In this document: one piece after another, positions 20,886-32,641 of the stretch
Layout: each line of letters begins with the position of its first letter
Position numbering within the stretch: the first letter of the stretch is position 1
Source of the DNA: Scleroderma bovista
Lineage: Eukaryota; Basidiomycota; Agaricomycetes; Boletales; Sclerodermataceae
DNA length: 64,000 nt
Reading direction: 5' to 3'
NCBI GenBank assembly: GCA_037178675.1
Contig: JAYMGJ010000037.1
Coordinates: forward strand, 1 to 64,000
Program-made: the position numbers and the translations under genes
The notes under the pieces: generated by a model
Database searches by the model: none
Told to the model about the DNA's origin: nothing
What the model saw: the letters and a program-made list of their open reading frames with translations, nothing else

Positions 20886-22260
20886 TGTCCAGGACAATCC
20901 AAACTCACTCGCGCACTGCTCGCGCAAACAACCCAGAACCCTCAGCATCTGACACTCGTCGGGCTGCTGCCTTAAGCGCTCTGACTAGCCTCAGGCGCTC
21001 ACCCGACTCTGTCTCCCAATTCCAAGGCTTCTCCGCTCGGAGAGCCTCCTCCCCCACTCAGTGTCGCCCACCTGGGGCTTTCGTTGAAGATCTTGGCGAT
21101 GACCTGGGTGGTGACCATCCCAATGACAACGGCCCCGGTGATGATGGTCCCGGCGGTGATGGTCCCGACGACCCCGATGACCCAAACCCTGATGATGGCG
21201 GTGAAGACCCCATTAAGGGCATCCCCAACCAAGAAGAGGCTGGTCTAGTCATTTTCAATAATCTCTCCATCGCTATCGACAGACTCGCGCTCTTCTGAGT
21301 CTTCGTCTCGCACCAAGGTGCGCGAACCCGACACCTTCGACGGGACCAATCCAAAGAAGTTGCGCACATTCCTAGTCCAGTGCGAGCTCAACTTCCAGGA
21401 CCGACCGAAGGTGTTTCGCACTGACCGAACCAAGGTCACTTTCGCGCAGTCCTATCTGAAGGGAATGGCTCTCGAATGGTTCGAACCAGACCTACTCGGT
21501 GCTGGAGACCCCCACAACCGTCCGATCTGGATGACCGATTGGGAAGAGTTCATTATCGAACTCCAAACAACCTTCGGTCCCCACGACCCTGTTGCCGACG
21601 CCGAACATCAGCTCGACCACCTCCGCATGAAGGAAAACCATCATGCCAACCGATACGTGGTTGACTTCAATCGCATTGCGTCCCAGGTTCGGGGCTACGG
21701 CGATGGCACCCTACGCCATCACTTCTACAAAGGTCTCCCTGACCGAATCAAGGACGAGATAAGCCGCATCGGTAAACCACGCACTCTGAACGGTCTTTGC
21801 GTCCTTACCCAGGAGATCGACGCCCGATATTGGGAACGCAAGGAAGAGGTCGCACGTCAGAACAAAACCTCTACCAGCACCAGTACCAACACCCCCAACA
21901 CCAAGTCGGGTAAAACCGATAAGGGTAAATCCTCGGGCAACGCTGCCCAGTCCTCTTCATCGTCAACCCTGACTCAGAAAACTAACAAGTCGGGCAAGAC
22001 TGCTGAGCTTTCGGACAAGCTCGGCAAGGACGGCAAGCTGACCTCTGAGGAATGCAAGTGCAGGTTCGACATGAATCTGTGCATGTTCTGTGGTGCAATC
22101 AGCCACAAGGCCAAGGACTGGCCCAAGTCAGGCTCTCGAGCAGCCAAGGCTAGGGCAGCTACCACCACCACTACGCACGTCGGAAGCCAAACCAACAGCC
22201 TCCACTGAGGCAAAAAAATAGATAGCAACTCCCGAGACTCTGCACAGAGTGGGAGTTGCA
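20886..22260 (+). pseudogene. gypsy-C copy 1 gag
   Basis: Starts MSRTIQTHSRTARANNP at 20886. The N-terminal half ends at a frameshift near 21290, where 11 nt present in copy 2 are missing. The second frame resumes with VREPDTFDGTNPKKLRTFL, FAQSYLKGMALEWFEPDLL and the capsid C-terminal part. It reaches a zinc knuckle CMFCGAISHKAKDW (about 22080-22120), whose last cysteine is tryptophan (copy 2 has KAKDC). A further frame change near 22180 separates it from pol. Homologous to gypsy-B gag. Confidence 0.85.
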
Positions 22261-22280
22261 TTGTTCCCGACTGTGCACTA

Positions 22281-23397
22281 ATGGAGGCCCGACTCAACGC
22301 AGCCGCTCTTTCCGACCCCAACTCTCTCCAACCTCAGGTTACCGTCAGTGACCGTGATATACAGCCCTTCCCTGTGTTAGTAGATTCAGGTTCTACCCAT
22401 TGTTTTGTAGATCCATCTTTTGCCAATATGAACACTCTTTCATGCTACTCGGTATCCCCGATCATTCTCCATCTATTCGACGGTACCACCACCACCATAA
22501 TCACCGAAGCAACGGATCTACCCATCCGATTTCCCTCTGGCGACGTCACCCTGATGACATTTTATGTCACCCCATTGGACTCTGACTGTAAGATCGTTCT
22601 CGGACACAACTGGCTCACCCGATACAATCCGTCGATTGACTGGGTACTGAGCAGTATCAAGTTCAGAACATCTATGCAGCAAGTGCCAACCCCGAGCTCA
22701 CTCCCCGACCCTGTTGCGCCACTGAGACTTGACACTACGTCAGTCTCGTCTCCTTCTCCGACCAACTTGCCTCAGGCTCCCAGTCTTCGGGCACCACCTA
22801 TCACTCTCATCAACACTGCAGCCTTTCTAAAGGCCTGCCAGCTCGATGGCTCTCAACAGTTCTCTGTCCAGCTGAAGCCTGATGGTAGCTTTCGCGCTGC
22901 GTTGGTCGATGCTGCTCCCGACCTCTCCTCTGTCCCCGAGGCATACCACGACTTTGCCAACGTCTTTAGTAAGGCGAAAGCATCGGTACTCATGCCGCAT
23001 CGGGAACACGACCTCAAGATCGAACTGGAAGAAGGAGCGCCTTTACTGCCTGGAAGACTCTACTCTCTCTCCCCCGTCGAGCTCGAAACCCTTCAGGCAT
23101 TCATCGACGAAAACCTACGCTTTGGTTTCATCCGTCCGACCTCATCCTCCCATGCAGCCCCTGTCCTCTTTGTCAAGAAGAAGGACGGCTCTCTCCGACT
23201 CTGCGTCGACTACTGAGGACTCAACAAAATATCAAAGAAGGATTGGTACCCTCTACCCCTCATCTCCGACCTACTCGACTCTCCGAGTTGGGCAAAGGTC
23301 TATACTAAAATCGACCTGAGACATGCTTACCACCTGGTTCGCATTGCCGAAGGTGATGAGTGGAAAACCGCCTTCAGGACTCGCTATGGCTCGTATG
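22281..23397 (+). pseudogene. gypsy-C copy 1 protease and RT start, truncated
   Basis: Open from MEARLNAAALSDPNS through the protease site LVDSGSTHCFVD (about 22380) and the pre-RT region to RT blocks FVKKKDGSLRLCVDY. TGA stands at 23214-23216 exactly where copy 2 has CGA (arginine). RT sequence continues to RTRYGSY, where a MITE begins at 23398. The rest of pol and the 3' LTR are missing; what follows the MITE is unrelated. Confidence 0.9.
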
Positions 23398-23947
23398 TAG
23401 AGTTTAAAAGTCCAGTCCAGTCTGGTTTTTTTGCCTTTTTTGGAAGAGGACCGGACTGGACTGCTTTTGGAAGCCTGGGAATGGTTCATGGACCGCTTAA
23501 AGACTGGTCCAAAGCGGTTGCAACCGGTTTTCAAAAAGACCGGTCCAAAACTGCTAAAAAAACCAGTCCAAACCACTAAAAAACCGGTTTTTTTGCATTT
23601 TATTGATGTTTTTCACATCAAAGGTGTGTCAGATAGCATCTAAATACTATTTATAGACTGTAGTAATTATATACAAGTCATTATATATTTATTTGTGCCA
23701 TATTTCATCCAAAAAGATCAGTTTTACACCCCTTAAGACCCACTGCAGGCCAAAATTAGCCTGTAATATAGGGGTTTTTATACCATATATGTATTGCTTA
23801 CATAATGCGGTTGCAACCGGTTGCAACCAGTCTTTTTCATCATTCTCAAAAGTAGGCAACTGGCAACTGCAGTCCGGTTGCGACCAGTCCAGTCCAGTCC
23901 AGTTTCTGGTCTTTTTGCGGTCCTATGGACTGGACTTTTAAACTCTA
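23398..23947 (+). mobile_element. hAT-type MITE, copy 1 (550 bp)
   Basis: Terminal inverted repeats TAGAGTTTAAAAGTCCAG and CTGGACTTTTAAACTCTA. The interior is rich in GGACTGG/CCAGTCC and GGTTGCAACCGG words and has no coding potential. The copy at 45653 is the same element reversed, with an 8-bp target duplication. Here the flanks (CTCGTATG and ATAGCGAC) do not match, so one side was lost or exchanged after insertion. Confidence 0.85.
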
Positions 23948-25020
23948 ATAGCGACCGGAGATTGGGTCAGGAGTTCCGGACTGGCCGGAAACACAGTCGG
24001 AAAGGTGAGTCAGCATGACACTGTCTCAGTCGAGAGGGTTGGTACAGGACCAGGAGTTCCGGACTGGTTGGAGACACAGTCGGAAGAGTGAGTCAGCACA
24101 AAGCCAAACAAGCTAGCTAATAGCAGGAAATTGGTATGGAGTTCCGGACTGGCCGGAGATGTGATCGGAAAGGTCAGAACAGACTACGATAAAGATAAAA
24201 AATGACCAGAGGTTGGCCAGGGCGAAGCCCTTATCCCCTTCTTTGGGTAGACATCCCATAGTCTACCCTCAGGGTAATGGGGTTGAAGCACCAGATGGCA
24301 GGGTCTGAGAGCAGGTAGTGCGGATGCACCAAAGTGATACTTGGGGCTAGCAAGCACAAAGCAGGTTAGGCAGAACAGCAGAGGATGGTGCTGTGGAGTG
24401 AGTAAAATCCGGAGTTTTGACAACAAGGTCCAGAGTTTTGACAAGAATGGTCCGGAGTTTTGACAAGAATGGTCCGGAGTAGTGATTACAAGGTCTGGAG
24501 TTTTGACAAAGAGATCTGGAGCAGAGTAGCACAGAGTGCAGTTGTCCAGGTGGACAACAACCGGAGTTACTCGGAGTAGTCAGGGATGGTGATGAGAGGT
24601 AGCCCAGGTATACAGAGACAAGAGGGTAGTGAATGGAAGGGTGAGTCCGAGTTGGTGAAACTGAAGACAAGGTCTTGGGTGGTAGCGGGTGGTTTCCGAG
24701 CGGAGGTGGTTCCTTCCAATCAAGGAAGAACCGGAGTTGCTTTTAGAGTTAGATTGCAGTCATGGGGGTTAGCCATCGCAAGCTGGATAGAAGCAGGTGG
24801 GTTTGCCCGGAGTTACCAGGAGTTCAACTGGCTAGTTGACAAGGGGTCAGAGAGAGCAGGAGGTGGAAGTAAATTCCGGAGTTTTGGAAACTAGGTTCCC
24901 AGGGGGTGACATCAAGGGCTTGGCAAACACTGCAAGGTATTCGGTGATAATACAAACCAATACCTAATTGATCAATGGATCCTTGTAGGTGGTATGTTAT
25001 GTTTCGAAGTTACTCCTATT
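23948..25020 (-). pseudogene. highly degenerate gypsy remnant
   Basis: Scattered matches to gypsy-B in the same orientation: about 24219-24270 reads LWDVYPKKG like the gypsy-B RNase H/integrase linker RWDVYPKEG, and about 24950-24990 resembles the protease-RT linker (NPLIDWVL region). At 23960-24180 there are three degenerate repeats around GGAGTTCCGGACTGG. No continuous frame is left. Confidence 0.45.
24405..24520. repeat. 24-bp minisatellite (CCGGAGTTTTGACAA unit)
   Basis: Four to five imperfect copies of GTCCGGAGTTTTGACAAGAA spaced about 24 bp apart, inside the gypsy remnant. Confidence 0.75.
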
Positions 25021-25454
25021 AGTAGTTCCCGAGCAAGGATTGTGCATGGAGGCACAGATTTGTGCATATAGCACCAGATTGCACTGGAGGTGCAGATTGT
25101 GCAAAAGAGCACGAAGGTTTTGTGTGCAGAGACACAGAGGTGTGTGCAGGGGCATGGAGAGAGTTTGTGTGACAATGCCAGAGGAGCGGAGATGACCAGA
25201 GTTGACAATTTCAGAAAGGACAGACTCGGAGGTTGACAAGATAGTCAGAGGCAGGCAAAAGGGGTCAGAATGACAGACTGGATGGCAGGACAGTGCCAGA
25301 GTTCTGGAAATAGGGGTTTCCGTATAGAAAGGTGGTGGTCTGCACAGGGAAGGTCTAGCCTGAAAGAAGGGAGAGGAGAAGGAGATCTGTAGGTAACCTC
25401 AGTATGCTGGCAAGCTACTGATATATTAGATATACCTGTAGGTAACTACAAGGT
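25021..25454. other. no gene recognised
   Basis: GTGCA- and GACAGA-rich degenerate sequence (GTGCATGGAGGCACAGATTT and similar words at 25040-25170). No supported ORF or element end. Confidence 0.4.
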
Positions 25455-25503
25455 ATGAGCGGGGTGAGAGCCAGCAGGGATGGTAGTCGACAGGAGCTTG
25501 CTA
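25455..25503 (-). pseudogene. short copia-A gag relic
   Basis: The minus strand encodes SKLLSTTIPAGSHP, matching SKLLATTIPAGSHPAP of copia-A gag at about 3290-3240. It is only about 49 bp and is flanked by unrelated sequence. Confidence 0.6.
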
Positions 25504-25563
25504 CACATAATGCACCTGCATTGTCCCATACAACACAGACAGACGAAGCTGACAATCGGCCGT

Positions 25564-27900
25564 TGTCATGCACCAAATGTGTTTGGTACTGTGGACATGG
25601 AGAAAGTTAGCCGATGAAACTAATGTGAAGAACACACACCCAAGATCTGTTGAAAGATTGTCCTGACTTGAGGGATACAGACAGCCCTTGCTATCCATAT
25701 CATGCAAAGTCAAGACTATCCTTATGCAAAGAATGAATACAAGCTCGTCATAGCCATCTATCACACAAGAATGACTATCCTGATGTGAGAGATGAATGCC
25801 AACACTGACAGTCATCTATTGCACGAGAACCACCAAGAAGCAGAAGAATCCAAGGATTGATGATCATTTCAGTATGAGAGAGGAATGCAACCTACTGCAG
25901 TCCAACTCCCATACCAGAACAACCAAAGAAGCAGAAGAAACAATAGAGAAACGAAGGAGAAAAGGAAGAATCATTTTAGCACCCAAATGTCAAATTTAGG
26001 TGCCCAGTGCTGGCATTCTGATATTTTGAATAGCTCCGCCATTTTTGAAGCTATCAATCATGTGACTATACCATCATGGAGCCTAGACCGTGGTCTATCT
26101 GCCTGTCAAGTTCCGACATAAATCCGTTTATTTCCCATGGAGATATTCCACCCGCAATCCAGACACCCACTTCATCACTCACTATGGAGTCCGCATTTTC
26201 TCTGGAACATTTCTCCACTATTGCAGTAGACCTCAACTATGTCCTGCTCTTGGGACAGCCTCTCCCTGAGCTCCTGTGTACTGTCTGGTACATATCTTCC
26301 CAGCCTGCTCCCTCAGTCCCTCTTGTTCTCAGTCAGCGCGTTCTCCTCATCAGTCCTGCATCGCGCACATACTTTGGTCATCTCAAGTCTATCGTTAGAC
26401 TTGAAAATTCATACCTGGTCATCTCTGTGTCTCCTGAGTCCTCTGCATATGGTCCTTTCATCCCAGAGTCCTGTCACATCCATCTCCCTCTATCATTCAT
26501 CTTGCTTCCCTGGACACGTCAAATCCGCTATTCACGTTTCACTTCCCTGCTATCCCACAACAAACATGAATGAAACAGTGCTCTAGAACCCTTCTTAGGA
26601 GCCCTAATAGAGTACAGAACCTTCCCCTTACTGCTCAAGGGAAGACTGCACTTTGGGAGCATCAAATTTCGTGTTTTTGCTCTATAGAAGCTCAATCCAA
26701 GGGATTTGTGACACTCTGTGACCAGCTGTGACTCTACTTGTCATTCCAGGCCCCCTGACACTGCTCTTCTGGTCGGATCAATTATTTTATTATCCCCCAG
26801 CCACTCCCATCAGTGGCACTGCTTCAGAAGCTCATCTCCAGATCTAAAGTTCAATCAATCACAGGTTGTGCTTCCCTTCCGTCTGAGTCACACAGAGTCA
26901 CTCTGGCTCACTCTGACTCACTCTGCTGCGCATTATTCATCCCCTCTTGGCATTACTAATCCCCATTACTCCCCTTACCAATCACTTACCAATCATCCTT
27001 CAAATCATGCTTATCATGCTGCTTATCAATTCATGACTTATGCCCCTATGATTCGTATGCATTATGTCATCGCATATGCTCATTTAGCTTCAATCTACTC
27101 ATCCCATGCTTTCCCCCCCTCTCTTTTGGGCCCCATGCAATGATTTTTCCGTATTCTTGATTATGCACCCCTTTTTACCTATGTTTTTGCTCTTTCCCTT
27201 GGCTCAGCAGCTTGTTCAGGCTCTCCCCATCAATGACTCAGCCTGATTACACTGCTTATCAATTGCTTACCAATTTCTTACCAATCTCTTACCAAGCACT
27301 TAGTCATTTGTGCTTACAGGGCCACAGCCCCTCCTGTATATAAACCAGCAGCCAAAGGCTGCAAGGAAGTGTCTGCTTCCCCCTCAATAAAGCGACCACA
27401 TTCACTCTCCCTCACTGTCTATAAGCTCTATCTCTGTCTTTGGACTTGTAGGTCACTCAGTGCTGGCCTAAAGCTCCTATATTGTTGTTTATCAGATATA
27501 TCTTGTATCTGATCATTTCTCTAGGCTCAAGCGCAGTCTAGCATCTCTGTCCACTCCATCCCATCACTGTCCATCGCATTCTTGAAGCAGGAACTGTCCC
27601 CTTGCTTCCCTGTTGCTCCATCACTGCTGTTACACCCCTGTCATCAATCTATCATCGCTCTTCAATCCCAGGACTCTTCCTAACCACTGTGGTAGGCTGA
27701 AGAGGAGTCAATACTATCCCCAGTCGCATCTATTCCCCATCAGAAGCCCTTCCCTTCCCTCCTGCACCTTGCCTGAAGGCGTGCAGCACCTTCCCCTGTG
27801 GAGATTAAATACCAGAACCGCAAAGGAAGACCACCACTCACATATTGCTGTCATTTGGTGTTGGTTGTTGGTTGTTCTGACCTCTTCCCTCACTTAGGTG
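25564..27900 (+). repeat. LTR family D, divergent copy D1 (about 2.3 kb)
   Basis: Starts TGTCATGCACCAAATG like the other D copies and aligns with them over most of its length (for example TCAGTCCTGCATC, GGACAGCCTCTCC and TTGGTCATCT). It has its own TATA box (TGTATATAAACC, about 27338) and CAATAAAG (about 27384), as expected for an LTR promoter and poly(A) region. The end is eroded. Conserved short ORFs inside are not taken as genes. Confidence 0.7.
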
Positions 27901-28375
27901 CACACTGTGCTACATGGCCAGCTGAGATAGGGTCCTGTGCTTTGCATTGGGCCGTATCTTTGGTGTCCCTTTCTTGATGCAGGGCCAGCCATGGAAACAG
28001 CATCCCTTGCTTTCCAATGGGCTGAATAGATTGTGTACCTTTGAGAATAGCTAGCCATGAGATTGGTGTCCCATGACTATGAGTAGGCCCTGGAGCCAGT
28101 TTCATCTGTATAGTCCGGGCACATGGCAACAATAGGTACAATGTCCCATAGCATTAGGTGGGCCCTAACAGAGGTGTTATCCAGCTATATGGGAGGGCCT
28201 TGCAGTACACCTCAAAGTGACAGGCTATGAATACGGTGTCCCCAGAGCATTTAGCAAGCCCTCAGTCTGGGGACAACTAGCTAGATGGGAAGGCCAGCTG
28301 ATATGCTTCCCCTTCAGTATGATCGGCCATACATTTGATGTCCCAGTATATACAGCAGGCCCTTTGAACTAATCC
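27900..28375. repeat. degenerate tandem repeat, about 95-bp unit
   Basis: The phrase TTGGTGTCCC or a close variant, followed by a GGGCCCT-like word, recurs near 27960, 28058, 28140, 28236 and 28336. No ORF. Confidence 0.5.
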
Positions 28376-28429
28376 CTTGTATAAGTGTAGAGCCGGGCAT
28401 CAGGTCTTCTCTAAAGTAACGCTAAGCCA

Positions 28430-28720
28430 GGGTGCGGCACAACTCAATCGGCACTACATGGCATCAGCAGAACACATTATCGGCAGAACACACAGTCAGC
28501 AGAACACAACAGTCAGCAGAATACACAGTCGGCAGAACACACTATCAGCAAAATACGACTTTTGGCAAAACTGTTGGCAGAACACAACTGTCGGCAAAAA
28601 TGTCGGCAGAACACACAGTCAGCAGAACACAACTGTCAGCAGAAGGCAACAGTCGGCAGAATACACAGTCGGCAGAACACAACAGTGGTACAACATGTTA
28701 TTGGCAATCTACCATCGGCA
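28430..28720 (+). repeat. CGGCAGAACACACAGT tandem array
   Basis: About 15 imperfect copies of a 16-17-bp unit (GTCGGCAGAACACA and GTCAGCAGAACACAA). Related arrays are at 32025-32450 and 38474-38810, where the unit is ATTGGCACAACACACT. Confidence 0.85.
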
Positions 28721-29567
28721 TAATGAATTGCGGCATTACACGAATGACACAACATAAATACTAGTAATGGCTGGGCAGCTATCGCCAGGTGTGGCAATAC
28801 CTTGCCAAGAATCACAAACATGCTGTGCTGGAGTAATAGCCGTGTGGCTTGCATGTGCGGCAATTCAGGAATGATCATGCCGAGTGGCAGTGACGGCATG
28901 GTATTGTGGCAACCAGCATTTGCCACTGACATACTGGCTGGTGGGCAGCCAGGCTGTGTTGGCTGTACAAATAAGTGCCGCAATGATAGCATTAAATTAA
29001 TGATGGCCGTACCACAATGACGGACATGCAGCATTGATTCCTTTCTCAAGCTGGGGCTGTGTTAATACATGCCACATTGATTATTCCCCGAGAGACGGCA
29101 GTGCTAGATGAGCCGGTGCTGGTGGGCCGCTCACTTTGAAATCACTCTCTTCTATAACTAAGGCTCCCTAGCAAATATGTCAGATCACATGCCACAGGAT
29201 AGAAACATTCCAAAATAAGGCGACTGCAAAGCCCAGCCATAATGCCGATCCGAGATCCCTTATTATTCTGATGGCACAATGCACTGTGACAGCCAATCAC
29301 AAGCAATAGAAACACGGCCATCATGCAATATGAAATGCAGCAGTGTGGTTCATTAGCCGAATTGTCCAGACAATGATTGGTCAGACTTGTGGCTGAATAA
29401 TTAACCTATATTTGATTTAGTCCACTTTGGTGTGCGACCACAATGCAAACATGTTGTGGTGTGAAAAGCTTATATAATACATTGAACATTCTCCAGGCTG
29501 CACGGCAATTGGACCCAGTTCTTCCTCTCAACCACTGCTATACCATTTCCCCATCCTTACCATCTCA
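28721..29567. promoter_or_regulatory. TGGCA/TGCCA-rich upstream region with TATA box
   Basis: No ORF of note. Words TGGCA, CGGCA and their complements TGCCA, TGCCG occur many times in both orientations. GCTTATATAATACATTG (29468-29484) is a good TATA box about 90 bp before the ATG at 29568. Confidence 0.5.
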
Positions 29568-31674
29568 ATGGCCACCTCAGAAAGTTCTCAGTTTGTGTCC
29601 ACCTCATCCATTCGAGAAGACGTGTCAGCAGCTACATCCCTCACTGCAGAAGAAGTCGTCGCCCAGTCCACTGAAATAATTCAAGGCCAGATTGATGGCT
29701 TGAGAAGCACACGGGAGAAGTGTGTATGGTTGGAAGCAGTGTCAACTATCTAGGCCGAGGTGGTGCATGGCAAATCTATCTGCAATCAATCAACTCACTG
29801 ATTAGGATATGATAGTGTCGGGTTGAGAATGTCCTGCAGGACTTACCTGCAGGATTCATTATCCCCACCATCATTGTCGCTGCCGACCAGTTTATGGAGG
29901 CACCAGACGTGATCCTGTCGACAGGGAAGTGGCCTCACTTTCCAGACATCGTTAATGCCACGGATCATGATATCTGGGACCATCCCTGGTTCCAACTAGG
30001 CAAGCCGCAGAAGAAGGTGGACAAGGGAAAGAGGAGAGCGGTAGAGCCGGCAGGGAACAATGCAGTGGCAGGCCCATCGGGGGTAAAGGAGATGGGTGAG
30101 CCCATGGAAATTGAGGACTCACAAGCAGTGCCAGCAGAGAGCCATCCCATTGAGGACAATGAAGTGCCTAGGGGCTGCAGTCGCAGCCACAAGCCGAGGA
30201 AGCGTGCCCAATCAGTCGCAACAATCAACAGCGAGGGTGACAATGAACCAGGCTCATCGGAATCATGGCCAAAGAAACCAAGGCCAAACGTTCGCGACAT
30301 GCAGAAGCCAGAGCAAGGCTATGAGTGGGTGGATGACAAGGATTGCTGCATCAAGTGCGCACAGCGGGATCGACGGTGTGCAGCAAACCCAGGCCGTGCT
30401 TGCTGGCAATGTTGCTGCAGCAAAATTGCATGCAGCATGATGACAGCAGTCAGGGCGAGGTCAAGGTCACATTCACAAGCCCCAAGGAAACCTGCACCAC
30501 GTCAGTGCTCACCATCTGTGCCTTCAACACTCAACCCTGGAAAGTCACAGTGTTCAAACCGCAAATGCCAGACCCCGGCACCAGCCAATCCACCCACGAA
30601 ACAGAGTAAGTTGTTCATTATTCAAACCATTTAATATTATTTCTATCCATATTCCATCCAGTTTTTGATGGGGTACTAATTGATACTCCAGCATGGCTAG
30701 GGAAGACATCAAGGATGGCAAGTCCATCGTCAACGGCCGCCGGCAGTGGCACGAACCCTCCAACAACACCAGGAGACAGTACAAATACATTGAATGTACA
30801 AGATGTTGAGGAGGAGATTGTCCATTTGAGGAAAAAGCAGGCCAAAACAGAACGAAAGGTGGACGAAGCAGATGCCAGGCTGGCCATCGCCCTCGGAGAA
30901 GTAGCAAGCTTACGGCAGCTGGTTGAAGCCATGCGGGAACAGATGTTCCCGACACCATCGCATCTTCAACGTCCGGCATCATGGCAGGGAGTCACATCAA
31001 GACAGCCAGCATTGGAATCAACCTGTGCCGAGGTTGCTCACCTCGCTCACCCCAGTCCGCCAAGCCCATTGGCACTAGCATGTACTACAATGCTGGAAGA
31101 AATGGCATCGTCCGGCAATCTGTCCTGGCAGGGGTCAAGCGAGCCGACCGGCACGCATGGTATGCAGGTTGCACTCCGCAACAATGCATGAAGTCTTGAG
31201 GTGGCAACTCCAGGCTTGGTCAATGAAAGGGGTGCCAGCAAGCCATGTTGTAGTATGTAATATACGATCGAAGTGTACATGCACACCACACGAGGTACAT
31301 CGTATATAAGTTGTACCTACGAACCTACGTACGCCAGCGTCGAGTTTGAATCGAAGCCGTCTCGTTGACGGCGCCGTCCGGATCCTTGTTGTTGCATTTC
31401 CGCCAACAAGCCAACCAGTGATAGCTATGACTGGGCCCCACCACAAGGTAAGTCTGTCAATTACCAAGCCATGTGTTGCTGATCACAAAATTGTGTTGTT
31501 GACACAGCAGTGAATGATGAAGCAGCCACAACAATGGAGACCGGCAATATTCCGGCAATCGAGGTCAGCCCAGCGGAAGATGGAGGTATTGGGACGCCGG
31601 CATCTGATATGGAGATTGGGAGTTCCAATGCCGATGGTGGGCATGATGCCGGTGTGCAAATGCAAATGGACTAA
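29568..31674 (+). CDS. cysteine-cluster and coiled-coil protein, 5 exons, about 550 aa
   Basis: Proposed exons: 29568-29723, 29816-30605, 30662-31167, 31411-31447 and 31511-31674. All junctions are in phase and total 551 codons including the TAA. Introns 2 (GTAAGT, 56 nt) and 4 (GTAAGT, 63 nt) are convincing; introns 1 (GTATGG) and 3 (243 nt, weak GTTGCA donor) are less so. Exon 2 carries DIWDHPWFQLGKPQKKVDKG, an NLS-like KGKRRA, and a cysteine cluster CCIKCAQRDRRC-x5-ACWQCCCSKIAC; then an Arg/Ser-rich part (VRARSRSHSQAP). Exon 3 has a coiled coil (VEEEIVHLRKKQAKTERKVD to LRQLVEAMREQ). The last exon is acidic. It shares its layout with the gene at 9391. Function unknown; a nuclear DNA-binding protein is a possibility inferred from the cysteines and NLS. 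Confidence 0.65.
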
Positions 31675-32024
31675 TTTTCTTTTTTCATACCTATGTCTTT
31701 TGTACAATTTCTGCTTCATATTCCATGTATACCATATACATCGCATTGTAAAGTATATTTATGCATGTAGATTTGTCCTTGTGAATCATTGACACAGCTT
31801 GAGAACTCTGTCAGAGACATGCCAGTAATGGTCTCAACCACAGCCATGAACTCATTGCCAATATGTTGCCAGCACATGCGAGATTTACCCATGTAATTTT
31901 TCAATGTTACTGATATACATGAATACCAAGAGCAGGCTAGATATGTCCTGCAGATGTAACTATAATTGCCGTGTATGGTGGCATCAAGTATTTGAAGGAC
32001 CAACATACTTTAATCCACTGTTGG
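31675..32024. other. no gene recognised
   Basis: AT-rich downstream region. A segment of about 90 bp at 31897-31990 (TTTTTCAATGTTACTGATATACATGAATA ... GTGGCATCAAGTA, read loosely) is repeated in diverged form at 32360-32435, bracketing the array. Confidence 0.45.
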
Positions 32025-32450
32025 CACAACACACAATCGGCAGAACATATAAGGGAGAACATCCACTTGGCATTGCATTGGCACATACAATCAGCACAAC
32101 CACCAGCAGCATTACATCCATGCCACTGCAACACACAGTCAGCACTTGCATAACATTGGCACTTGCAAACCATTGGCACAAGACACTATCGGCACAGCAC
32201 AACATACTATCGGCATCACATAATATTGGCACAACAGGGTATCGGCAGAGCACACTATTGGCACAACATACTATTGGCACATCACACTATTGGCACAACA
32301 GTCCATTGGCAGATATAGAATTGGCTCTACATAGAATCGGCACAACAAGATTTACCTTTGAAGTAATTTCAATGTTACCAATATACATAAATAGCCAGAG
32401 TATCTATAGTTGCCGTGGATGGCGGCATTAAGTAATTGGCACACTATCGG
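32025..32450 (+). repeat. TTGGCACAACA tandem array, left part
   Basis: More than 15 imperfect copies of ATTGGCACAACACACT and relatives (ATCGGCACAACA, TTGGCACATCACACT). It is interrupted at 32450 by Gyp115 and continues at 38474. Confidence 0.85.
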
Positions 32451-32565
32451 TGGAGTGGGCTGCGAGGAAAGGTCGTCGTGGCTCGACTCTCTGTCTACAA
32501 ACAACTGCTGCGCCATGGTTCTACGCCTGCTGACCAATGCTATGCACCTCCGTACCCCTACTCCA
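32451..32565 (-). repeat. Gyp115 3' LTR (115 bp) with PPT
   Basis: On the minus strand it is preceded by TTTTTTTGAGGGGGCACA, containing the polypurine tract, and begins TGGAGTAGGGGTACGG. It differs from the 5' LTR by only a few bases. Confidence 0.9.
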
Positions 32566-32641
32566 TGTGCCCCCTCAAAAAAATGGCGACGTCCTCGTCG
32601 TCCGCACCAAAGCAGGGCCAACCCGTTGTCTTCATCCTCCT

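Noticed and set aside
28430..28720. CRISPR-like direct repeats
   Set aside because: Units of 16-17 bp are adjacent and degenerate without unique spacers, and the genome is eukaryotic.
31330..31400. Possible tRNA-like segment (GAGTTTGAATCGAAGC)
   Set aside because: Resembles a B-box loosely, but no cloverleaf could be paired.
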